Source: UBA1723 sp045642085 (lineage in GTDB: Bacteria > Bacteroidota > Bacteroidia > Bacteroidales > Paludibacteraceae). Taken from it: DNA of 41,663 bases. A program made the position numbers and the translations under genes. Of this stretch, positions 36,501 through 41,663 are shown in pieces (position 1 is the first letter of the stretch; every line of letters starts with the position of its first letter). The stretch spans positions 1 through 41,663 of the forward strand of contig JAZUIF010000007.1 in the NCBI GenBank assembly GCA_045642085.1. The letters are read 5' to 3'. The notes under the pieces were generated by a model. It was not told the origin of the DNA, ran no database searches, and worked only from the letters and a program-made list of their open reading frames with translations.

Positions 36501-39500
36501 AGTTAAATCACCCTTATCAACTGAATAAAGGAATGTACCTGTAATAGTACCTTGCTTGCCAGCAACATTTACCAATTCTTGATCACTACCATTATATACT
36601 AAATCTTTGAAGACAGGTGCTTTGAAATCACTGTAATCAGACTCAACGATACTAAATTTAGCAGTAGCAGAAGATTTTGAAGATATCAAATAATTCTTTG
36701 CATCTATACCTGTAAGTGTCGCATTAGCAACATATCCATCACCAACTTTTGTCTCAGCGCCAGATACCTCTACTGTGACAACATCATCTCCAATTAGATT
36801 CAATAATGTGGCTGTTGGACTTTGCTCATTTCCATTATATTTCAAAGTCGTATTACCCCACTTCAACTCTCGCTCTACAGGAGCAATCTTAACTGTAATA
36901 TATTTAGGCTCTGAAGGTGTATAATTGAAATCGTTAGGAGCAAATATATATCCTACTTTGTATTCTCCAGCATTTGTCATAGTAGGTATATCCTCAGAGA
37001 ACTCAGTTCCTCCATCTACAACAAACTTAAATACTCCAGGAATTTCACCACTGCTTCCTTTTGTCACCAATTTTTGAGCACTGCCTATATATACCAAAGT
37101 ATCAAATCCTACAGGATCCTTATAATCACTGGCACTAGCCTTAACAATTACATATTTTGCTTTATCTGAGCCTGAGATAACATAGTTATCACTATCTCTA
37201 CCTCCCAAAACAACAGAAGCTACATAAACCTCACCCTCTGGAGTCACATCAGTCATTTTTCCTAAGACTGTTGTTGTTACTACATCTCCAGTCAAAACAT
37301 ATTTAAGCGTTGGTACAGGACCCTGCGAATTACCATTATATGGTAACTCTAGATCACTCCAACTTACTGTAATACTCTTCTTTTCGATAGTAAATGAAGA
37401 AGTAGCAGACGCTAATAGACATGTTCCAGAAGCTGCAACTTCAGCTTTGAAATAATACTTACCTGCCTTAGAAGGTACACCTCCTGTTACAGAAGCACCA
37501 TTTTCTAATGTTGTTTTCTTTGTTAGTTCACTATCCGTATAATATGTATATGTTACAGTTCCATCACATTTATTTCCTGAAAGTTGGATTTCACTTGATG
37601 GATCACCATACACCCAATCATCACGCTTCAATGTTAATGTCAAAGGTGTTGTATTTGGAATAATGTTAAATTCTTTTGTAACATAATCCTTTGAGATTAC
37701 ATAGTTGCCTGCTCCAGTACCTGCCAACGAAGCTGTTGCTACATATCCATTTCCAATTTCTGTTTTACCTCCTGAAACGGAAATAGTCACATTATCTAGA
37801 TTTGTGTAAATATCACCTGCAACAAAATCAACTGTTGGAGTCTGTGCCACTCCATTGTATGTCAAATCTGTCTTACCCCAAACGAGTGTGATCTCTTTTG
37901 GTGTCACTACATATTCAAACAATGAATTAACAATTGAGTAGCAAGATGCTGTACTTCCAGATAATATTGCTTCTGCATACCATTTCTGAGCAGCATAACC
38001 ATAAAGAGGACCACTGCTCTTTCCTACCGAAGAAACTTTCAAATCTTCTTCCAAACCAGTTGGCAATGTTGGTTTTGGTAAATGTTGTTTTCCATCATAT
38101 ACAAAAGTAGCTCTATCCCAAGAAACTGCAATATTCTTTTTTGCTATAGTAAAGGAAGCTGTAGCAGTCCCTGCTTCACATTTATCAGTGGCTTTAACAA
38201 CCGCTTTTACATAATATGTACCGGCATAAGTTGGTTCCTTTCCTTCTCCTGAAGCACCATTTGCTGTGGTTGTTAGCTTAGTAAATGAAGCATCAGTATA
38301 ATATGTATATGTAACCTCAGCATCACAATCGTTTCCTGTTAAAACATTAGCTGTGGCCGCTTCTCCATAAGTCCAACCCTTACGAGTCAGCTTAAGATCT
38401 ATAGTCGTTGTATTTGAACTAATGGTAAACTCCGTAGATACACTTGAATTTTCACCAAGTTTGTAATTTTTTACAGCCTTGTTCAATTTTAATGTAGCCG
38501 TATAAGGACCTCCTATTTTCGACTCCGCTCCAATAGAATCCAACACTACTTTGTCTTCACCTATTAAGCCACTTAATGTATATTCAGGGAACAAAGGCTG
38601 TCCACTATATATCAAATCTGTCTTTGTCCAAACAACTGTAAGTTCTTTTCTTGTAATTCTGAATGGAACAACATCAGTAGAAAGTATATAATTATCCGCA
38701 TCACTTCCTGTCAATTTTGCAGAAACTGAATAGTTGTCGCCCACATTTATCTCACCGTTACCATCAAAAATAACGTTTACATTATCTCCCGATACTTTTC
38801 CACTAATCGCTTTTAGTTCCGGCTTCTGCAATTCTCCATTATATACAAATGAAGTCTTATTGACATCCTCAGCAACATAAGAATGTGTGGTAAACGTAAT
38901 TTCTTTAGGTTTTATCTCTGCAGAATAATACGAGCAAATTGCTTCAGAATAGTTATTATCTTTTGGAACAAACTTAAACGTAATATTCTTGTAGATATCT
39001 GCATTCTTTCCTGTAGGAATTTCTTTAGAAAATGTTACTCCTCCATCTGAAGAATACATCCATGTTCCATCAACTGATCCTGCTGTTCCCGCGATAAGCA
39101 AATCCTGATCTTTACCATTATAGACAAGATCTTTCTTTATTTCTGGAAATACATAATCATAAGGGATATTTCCTTGAAGGATATTAAAATCAAATGTTTC
39201 AAAATCCGAGGATATCTTATAATTATCCTTTGATACTCCTGTCAAAGTAGCAGTTGCTATATAAGAGCCTTCTTTTTTAGGCTCTATTGCCTCTGTAGAC
39301 ACACTAACAACTACATTTACTTTATCATCTGATACTATATCCCCTTCTTTGAACTTAGCTGTCGGCACCTTTGCCTTTCCATCATATTCGAAATATTTAG
39401 ACGTAGGAGACCATATTAATTCAATTTCCTTAGGCTTAATTTCGAAACTTAGGGAATTTTTGCTCCAAGTGTTTGGTTCATAGATAACATCATCATCTGG

Positions 39501-40997
39501 GACATATATGAAATATGTTCTATAGGATCCAACATTTGTAACTTTAGGTAAGGTAGTTGAGAATTGCGAAACACTAGGATAACCGACAAATCCACCACTT
39601 GTTTCTAAAGTACAATATTCCCAATGACCAGGCGTTGCTGTTGCTGAACCCAAAGTTGGTGCTACAAATGGAACATGCTGTTCCCCGTCATATTCAATAG
39701 AATTTTTACTTAATAGCTTAGGAGATCCATCCAAAGTAGGCTGAAGCTTTTCAATATAAAATTCGCGAGTGAGTAAACTCTCGGAGATATAATAGTTATC
39801 AGCATCCTCTCCTTCCAATACTGCCTTAGCAGTATATGTTCCAGGTAGAATACTTTCTTTATCATCAACTAGATACGTAGCGATTTTTACATCATCACCT
39901 TTCACAAAATCATATTGATATTGAGAACATTTTGAAATATGAGGGTCTCCATCATAAGTAAACTTATAATTTGATTCGTACTGTGACCATCTAACACCAA
40001 CTCTTTGCTTATCAATAGTCGTTGTCAATTTTCCTGATGTAGGTGTGCCTTTCTTCATCGTTACAGGACGAACTATACAAAGAAAGTGACGTGAAGTTCC
40101 ATTACTTGAACTATTCATTTTACCACTTATATAATCAGCCTGAAAAAGCCAACGTTCACCTGTGTTACATACAGCACCAGGACCACATTTTGCATAGAAA
40201 TTAGATGACCATAAATTCATCTCACTCATTGCTTCTCTCGCAAAAAATATGGTATTACCATTACTCTTAGATGTTCCAAGAAATCCACTCACTCCAGTAC
40301 TATTATAATCCTTAACATTTTCCCAAGTACATCCTGCTATTAAGGCATTAAATTGTGATTGTGTAGGCATTGACCATGATTTTCCCCAATTGACGGTTGC
40401 AGCATCATCTTCAGGTTGCAAATAATTGTAATCTGAAGTTTCTGTCTCTATATCATATACATATTTTGTATACTTGCCATTTTCATCTTCGTATTTATGT
40501 GTACCGTCTGATATATCAGAAGTTGAGCCAGTAGTTTCTCCCCATTTATAATACAAACCGATTCCCTCAATAGATGTTGCACCTAGATTACATGTCGACC
40601 ATAATGTTCCATCACTCAATCCAAGGTCGACGTATGTGTAGCCATCTGTCACACCACTGATTGTAGCTCGACCAGACTCTGCATTCAATATATAATAGTT
40701 ATTATAAACGTCTGCATTTATCGCATTCATACTAGCATTTTCGTATGAAGAATATGGTGTTGGCGTACCAGATTTAAAAGGGCTATATACCCATGTATAG
40801 CCATCATCTGCAGTACCATCAGTAAATAAAGCTTGAGCCTTACCATTATAGGTCAGTTTTTCTACCTCTTTAGGAAACGTAAGCTCTGCATACGACGACA
40901 AACAGGTCATTGCCGCCATCAATGCCATTAAGGACTTAACAATTTGTTTTCTCATACCTGCAAAATTTTTGCACTTAGAGTTCAGTATATATTTCAT
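30591..40997 (-). CDS. Giant secreted MBG-repeat surface protein (3468 residues)
   Basis: A signal peptide ends at SSYA. It starts at the ATG at 40997 or, with a shorter n-region, at 40955 (MRKQIVKSL). Domains: an incomplete MBG-like module (about 38-118); a Fibrobacter-succinogenes-type paralogous domain (about 120-318; YVDLGLSDGTLWSTCN, SWSMPTQSQF); about 15 MBG-type modules (about 320-1620; YNGxxQxPT ... DNYxIS); 22 modules of about 73 residues (about 1622-3223; YDG ... GxYxVxVxLxxNYxWSDxT ... P); and a C-terminal region (about 3223-3468) with an Ig-like part (TYQWYKNGQPIEGA) and an end (GVYSVSGYEVD, YVVKLIG) resembling a type IX sorting or related terminal domain. The frame is uninterrupted over 10.4 kb. 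It is probably a long, stiff, surface-exposed adhesin or fibre; the ligand is unknown. The downstream OmpA gene may share its transcript. Confidence 0.88.
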   Translation of the reverse strand: MKYILNSKCKNFAGMRKQIVKSLMALMAAMTCLSSYAELTFPKEVEKLTYNGKAQALFTDGTADDGYTWVYSPFKSGTPTPYSSYENASMNAINADVYNNYYILNAESGRATISGVTDGYTYVDLGLSDGTLWSTCNLGATSIEGIGLYYKWGETTGSTSDISDGTHKYEDENGKYTKYVYDIETETSDYNYLQPEDDAATVNWGKSWSMPTQSQFNALIAGCTWENVKDYNSTGVSGFLGTSKSNGNTIFFAREAMSEMNLWSSNFYAKCGPGAVCNTGERWLFQADYISGKMNSSSNGTSRHFLCIVRPVTMKKGTPTSGKLTTTIDKQRVGVRWSQYESNYKFTYDGDPHISKCSQYQYDFVKGDDVKIATYLVDDKESILPGTYTAKAVLEGEDADNYYISESLLTREFYIEKLQPTLDGSPKLLSKNSIEYDGEQHVPFVAPTLGSATATPGHWEYCTLETSGGFVGYPSVSQFSTTLPKVTNVGSYRTYFIYVPDDDVIYEPNTWSKNSLSFEIKPKEIELIWSPTSKYFEYDGKAKVPTAKFKEGDIVSDDKVNVVVSVSTEAIEPKKEGSYIATATLTGVSKDNYKISSDFETFDFNILQGNIPYDYVFPEIKKDLVYNGKDQDLLIAGTAGSVDGTWMYSSDGGVTFSKEIPTGKNADIYKNITFKFVPKDNNYSEAICSYYSAEIKPKEITFTTHSYVAEDVNKTSFVYNGELQKPELKAISGKVSGDNVNVIFDGNGEINVGDNYSVSAKLTGSDADNYILSTDVVPFRITRKELTVVWTKTDLIYSGQPLFPEYTLSGLIGEDKVVLDSIGAESKIGGPYTATLKLNKAVKNYKLGENSSVSTEFTISSNTTTIDLKLTRKGWTYGEAATANVLTGNDCDAEVTYTYYTDASFTKLTTTANGASGEGKEPTYAGTYYVKAVVKATDKCEAGTATASFTIAKKNIAVSWDRATFVYDGKQHLPKPTLPTGLEEDLKVSSVGKSSGPLYGYAAQKWYAEAILSGSTASCYSIVNSLFEYVVTPKEITLVWGKTDLTYNGVAQTPTVDFVAGDIYTNLDNVTISVSGGKTEIGNGYVATASLAGTGAGNYVISKDYVTKEFNIIPNTTPLTLTLKRDDWVYGDPSSEIQLSGNKCDGTVTYTYYTDSELTKKTTLENGASVTGGVPSKAGKYYFKAEVAASGTCLLASATSSFTIEKKSITVSWSDLELPYNGNSQGPVPTLKYVLTGDVVTTTVLGKMTDVTPEGEVYVASVVLGGRDSDNYVISGSDKAKYVIVKASASDYKDPVGFDTLVYIGSAQKLVTKGSSGEIPGVFKFVVDGGTEFSEDIPTMTNAGEYKVGYIFAPNDFNYTPSEPKYITVKIAPVERELKWGNTTLKYNGNEQSPTATLLNLIGDDVVTVEVSGAETKVGDGYVANATLTGIDAKNYLISSKSSATAKFSIVESDYSDFKAPVFKDLVYNGSDQELVNVAGKQGTITGTFLYSVDKGDLTADIPSKKVPNTYAVGYQFVPNDKGYLPSEVTYTNVKISPKELTLDWGTTEFVYDETPKAPSPILGGVEPGDVVTVTVTGEKTEVGSNYEAIAKLGGKDVDNYTISSAKLTTEFSIVSNSVNKPAITQREFTYDGTTFVFVPESKNYKVVGFGSAKEPGTYPVNIVLNPGYTWSDGSTTTIEESFVIKKKIVEIPTRDLRTFTFNGTVQTYELMSNSAYKISGNQQRKAGSHVVTASLIDKAHYEWSDNTTADKEYTFTIATGIVKSPVLDSVLTYYYDGVEKEFGITSFEGSILNDSNSVGTDAGVYIRTVTLDMDEDGGYVWSDNTSEPKVFKFEIKPQPVIIPSNYETYFIYNGKPHTFVIPEDTAKVKRYSIVMEESSSVGPGTFLANLVLKNKTNYIWADGKVDDREVTFTISDGKIAKPEIQKIHPYTGEEIVFVSSTSAYTVEGGSGINAGSYTVVVTPKENYSWLDGSKDPMEEIVRIVEKKIDKPVIGQSPVTYNGEELFRIPVSEFYKISGDTFGVEPGKYKTVLSLMDKNYMWSDSTQADLVYNFEISKIKIPIPVSDKTVFTYDGTEKTYKIDADPVCVVTGNKHTDAGLYSVKVSIESPYHQWDDNTEEPKSYRFLISSYKVAEPIVPQKSFVYDGTEKNLEILPSDDYVIDDDNATATNVGEYKRKVSLIDNLNYVWSDGSNADKVIDFEIKPQPVNVPVVKLEHPYTGSPIEFVEENPAYSVTNRVQTNSGEYEVVISLNPNYIWKDNSTDDKVFVVEIGSMSVSKPDVDELTFEYDGTTHSFGFTPSKGYSFVGDTAAKEPGVYVVTVKLNKNYIWDDDTKDDINFTFVISKIDVNIPVANTTKFAYNGKEQTYDLIIPEDSLFTVNNNVYTEAGSYVVNVSLKDPDHYQWSDSTIADKLYDFVINKGKVPLPTAPTINLIYDGKPKDLIVNPSDLYVVADSNAVATKTGKYIRTATLVDPVNYTWIDETTEVKSIVFVIGDGSLDKPDIKTEYTYTGDTIIFVPKDGAYSVINGAKREVGKYKVVVIPNEGYRWSDNSVDPLVVEVVIKPIIIEIPMLQLEYTYNGKIIDFKVPVNAAYKISGETSAKEIGKYKVTLDLIPNYMWNDSTLEDVSYVFSINKRVIPIPPVDSTFFVYNGKRQTYSIAKSPDYNVLGNVQAYAGSYEVSVLLTDFVHTIWSDSTIEVKTYNFNIARAKVDLPTAVQESFAFDGTVKYFAVTENSRYEVLSKNSSASEVGVYDRIVTLKDTLNYTWIDGSVQDKVVTFTIGTGVVDYPTVVLDTIYTGSPITFVPDHNAYTVENGTKTEAGTYEVVVKLKEGYLWSDKSSKDTVYTVVIRPISIVKPTFPTTDTYTYNDSVRGVEIPESDGYTVSGITQTKEPGKYVVTVDLNPNYIWSDNTTDQLTYIYTINKIVVEIPAKCDSVFKFTGSEITYPIPDTLDYYIVTGHHRTSSGLHTVTVTLTDTIHYVWSDNTTDPKYYEFLIDKYKIEIPLAKVDSFTYDGGVKLFEILPNDNYIVERNNASAIDTGIYYRNVSLIDTVNFLWSDGTIEDKKVAFYILNGVIPSINIATDLVYTGDTLVLIEERPAVYTVTFNKVVNAGTYEVIVTPNPGYTWASDSSKTGKRFTVNVAPKMVPVPVPNSGTFLYNGKLQTYNIMIPEDSVFTVSGNVQSEVGTYIVEAALKDTRNYCWADTTIEPKTYEFKIENSIFDVDPIHQSNDLVLEATPGHYAVFDVNIFGSAYKYWITCDSFPELNVDTTLIDSESLSSIDLYLPDTLKPGIYKLNISFMSGTLVKSQEVDLKVNYPAANIYLVWNDVLTIDNSDNLFETYQWYKNGQPIEGATNQYYQENDGLDGYYQCLVNNELFVGPLFFYIDKPLWIKAYGGKSIINVEVIGDIPTGTKVGVYSVSGYEVDVKDAERFVTFESVPNTYVVKLIGPDPTVKFTSQAVKVLVK
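31330..36135 (-). repeat. 22 tandem 73-residue modules in a four-module superperiod
   Basis: Each module runs from Y-[DNT]-G to a closing [IV]-x-[IK]-P. Four subtypes recur in fixed order. Alpha has (K)EPGxY...LNPNYxWSD. Beta has YNGxxQTY...YxWSDxT. Gamma has YDGxxKxxxI...NxxxxxxGxYxRxVxL. Delta has YTGxxIxFV...GxYxVVVxxNxxYxWxD. Alpha units begin near 36135, 35030, 34162, 33290 and 32428, giving superunits of about 870 bp (the first is 1105 bp with one extra module). A final beta-like unit starts near 31547. Boundaries are approximate to about 15 bp. Confidence 0.8.
36140..40040 (-). repeat. About 15 MBG-type modules with nested block duplications
   Basis: Modules average about 260 bp (87 residues). 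Two kinds alternate: an MBG type ending in DNYxIS and a second type with FxYSxDGG...IPT...xPxDxxY. A three-module block at about 37885-38630 and the next at about 37130-37880 match in order and length. A two-module block at about 36630-37115 is likewise matched by one at about 36135-36615. Confidence 0.7.
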
Positions 40998-41100
40998 AAT
41001 TTCTGTTTTTTCAATAGAAAAATACTTTTTGCATATATGTTTTATATACTGTATATTAGCACTTTATCTTGAATAATATTCAATTAAGTTTTCATTAAGA

Positions 41101-41112
41101 CACAATTTTGTG
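41101..41112. repeat. Palindromic repeat CACAATTTTGTG, copy 1
   Basis: Arms CACAA/TTGTG around TT, in the presumed leader of the giant gene. An identical 12-mer occurs at 41166-41177. Confidence 0.7.
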
Positions 41113-41135
41113 CTATAATACAATATAAATTAGTG

Positions 41136-41143
41136 CAAAGTTA
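41136..41143 (-). promoter_or_regulatory. -7 promoter box of the giant gene
   Basis: The minus strand reads TAACTTTG, an exact TAnnTTTG match. It would give a leader of roughly 130 nt. A TTG at 41170-41168, inside palindrome copy 2, could serve as a distant -33 (24-bp spacer). Confidence 0.5.
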
Positions 41144-41165
41144 ATAACTTTCGCAATTAAAAATC

Positions 41166-41177
41166 CACAATTTTGTG
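41166..41177. repeat. Palindromic repeat CACAATTTTGTG, copy 2
   Basis: Identical to copy 1; the two centres are 65 bp apart and lie on either side of the -7 box. A pair of operators is a plausible reading. Confidence 0.7.
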
Positions 41178-41312
41178 TTTTTTGACATAAAAAATGTTAA
41201 CAATACTTAATTTCATGTTGATTGACATAATATGGAAATTTATACGCATATGCATAATTGTGCATAAATATGTATTTTCTTCTTAGAGACTGGTATATAT
41301 GTCACAACAAAA

Positions 41313-41330
41313 TTATGGAATAATCCATAA
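41313..41330. other. Small hairpin
   Basis: TTATGGA / TCCATAA, a perfect 7-bp stem with an ATAA loop; it is the first of three neighbouring hairpins. Confidence 0.5.
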
Positions 41331-41332
41331 GC

Positions 41333-41374
41333 ATGCGAATGGTCAGTTTGGAACTTCAAATTGATCATTCGCAT
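41333..41374 (+). other. 17-bp hairpin with G-U pairs on the plus strand
   Basis: Arms 41333-41349 and 41358-41374 pair fully in plus-strand RNA with two G-U pairs and an 8-base loop. In minus-strand RNA these two would be A-C mismatches, so any function is more likely in a plus-strand transcript. Confidence 0.55.
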
Positions 41375-41383
41375 TTATATAGC

Positions 41384-41417
41384 ATAAAAAAGACGAAGCA
41401 TTATTTGCTTCGTCTTT
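41384..41417 (-). terminator. Rho-independent terminator
   Basis: AAAGACGAAGCA / TGCTTCGTCTTT is a perfect 12-bp stem with a 5-base loop. The minus strand continues with T, so it best ends transcripts that come from the right (the IS110 side). A shorter T stretch on the plus side could also serve that direction. Confidence 0.8.
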
Positions 41418-41473
41418 ATGAATATTCTTATGATAAATCCAAAAAGATTATTCAAAAAAAATGAATTGGGATC

Positions 41474-41520
41474 CAGACGAGGGACGCTGGGGATGCTGGA
41501 TCCCCAGCGTCCCTCGTCTG
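41474..41520. repeat. GC-rich perfect inverted repeat (21-bp arms, 5-bp loop)
   Basis: Arms 41474-41494 and 41500-41520 are exact reverse complements; each starts or ends with CAGACGAGGGACGC or its complement. The arms have 14 G/C in 21 bases, against an AT-rich surround. It lies 19 bp downstream of the IS110-family stop. On the minus strand a T run follows only about 13 bases later, so it is not a standard terminator. Confidence 0.85.
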
Positions 41521-41538
41521 TCTCCTTTTGGGCAATGA

Positions 41539-41663
41539 TTAAGAAGCGAGAGCATAATCTCTAGTGTATAAAGAATCTCTATTTATGACAGCGAACATTC
41601 TAGAGACGATTTTAGCACGTATCACATTTAAGATGCTCATAGGATGTTTCCCTTCCTTTTTCC
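41539..41663 (-). CDS. IS110-family transposase, C-terminal fragment (5' part outside window)
   Basis: The minus strand is open from the right edge for 40 codons to TAA at 41539-41541. The peptide contains GKHPMSILNVIRAKIVSRMF and ends YTRDYALAS, like the C-terminal end of IS110-family DEDD transposases of Bacteroidales as I remember them. The catalytic RuvC-like domain and the serine-containing domain would be outside the window or to its right, so activity cannot be judged. IS110 elements have no classical terminal repeats and use a structured non-coding RNA from one end; the element boundary here is not visible. Confidence 0.75.
   Translation of the reverse strand, partial: KKEGKHPMSILNVIRAKIVSRMFAVINRDSLYTRDYALAS

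Larger units (their letters stand above)
40998..41538. other. Intergenic region between the giant gene and the IS110-family gene
   Basis: These 541 bp are without a supported gene. Going rightwards they hold the long leader of the giant gene, two copies of one palindrome around a -7 box, a very AT-rich part, three consecutive hairpins, and a GC-rich perfect inverted repeat. No tRNA or other known RNA family was recognised. Confidence 0.7.

Noticed and set aside
30591..40997. Possible CRISPR array or DNA-level satellite because of many regular repeats
   Set aside because: The repeats are about 220-260 bp and coding, with conservation at the protein level and no short identical direct repeats or spacers.
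41474..41520. GC-rich palindrome as a Rho-independent terminator of the IS110 gene
   Set aside because: The T run begins only about 13 bases after the stem, and a better terminator lies at 41384-41417; its unusual composition also needs another explanation.
41313..41520. Assignment of the hairpin region as the IS110 guide (bridge) RNA
   Set aside because: The element's border and the rest of its gene are outside the window, and no guide-target match can be shown, so this stays a hypothesis only.

Overview
The window looks like a chromosomal piece of a member of the Bacteroidales (Bacteroidota), low in G+C by eye. The reasons are a recognisable RprX/RprY two-component pair, the gene order dut / TPR protein / DUF4292 lipoprotein / EnvC-like protein, promoter -7 boxes that fit the Bacteroidota pattern TAnnTTTG, an OmpA protein with thrombospondin type-3 repeats, C-terminal tails that resemble type IX secretion sorting domains, and a giant MBG-repeat surface protein. 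A finer placement is not possible from the sequence alone. Both ends lie inside transposase genes: an IS3-family 3' end on the left and an IS110-family 3' end on the right. This suggests that the window may be a draft contig broken at repeated IS copies.

Layout. 1-141 is the right end of an IS3-family element. 190-4019 (minus) is a likely operon of a CPA2 cation:proton antiporter, ribonuclease HII and a metallo-beta-lactamase-fold lipoprotein. 4150-6459 (plus) is rprX-rprY with a terminator. 6491-7225 is a TauE/SafE-type permease. 7277-13600 (plus) is a surface-glycan operon: a GT2 glycosyltransferase, a GT4 glycosyltransferase, an M23 peptidase, an O-antigen ligase/polymerase-like membrane protein and a second GT4 enzyme. 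It ends at a two-way terminator.

13644-24336 is all on the minus strand. It holds a YbjN-like/TPR protein, an SRPBCC protein and pyrE, then a seven-gene operon read dut, TPR, DUF4292 lipoprotein, EnvC-like, Wzz-like, aroB, aroA, which ends at a hairpin terminator. 24629-25780 (plus) is an orphan secreted YD-repeat protein. 25836-27794 (minus) is a secreted clan-A glycoside hydrolase with a CBM6-like module and a sorting tail. 27974-28645 (minus) is a YugP-like zinc metallopeptidase.

28815-40997 (minus) holds the most striking locus: a 3468-residue secreted repeat protein followed, 60 bp downstream, by an OmpA/TSP3 outer-membrane protein. The giant protein starts with a signal peptide and a Fibrobacter-type paralogous domain. 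It continues with about 15 MBG-type modules and then 22 modules of about 73 residues. These 22 are organised in a higher-order four-module period (about 870 bp) that repeats about five times. Upstream of it lies about 540 bp without a gene. This stretch contains a -7 promoter box bracketed by two copies of the same palindrome, a cluster of hairpins, and a perfect GC-rich 21-bp inverted repeat next to the IS110-family gene.

The overall theme is the cell envelope: signal transduction, glycan assembly, peptidoglycan hydrolase control, a large surface protein and its likely outer-membrane neighbour, mixed with housekeeping biosynthesis (shikimate pathway, pyrimidines, dUTP removal).
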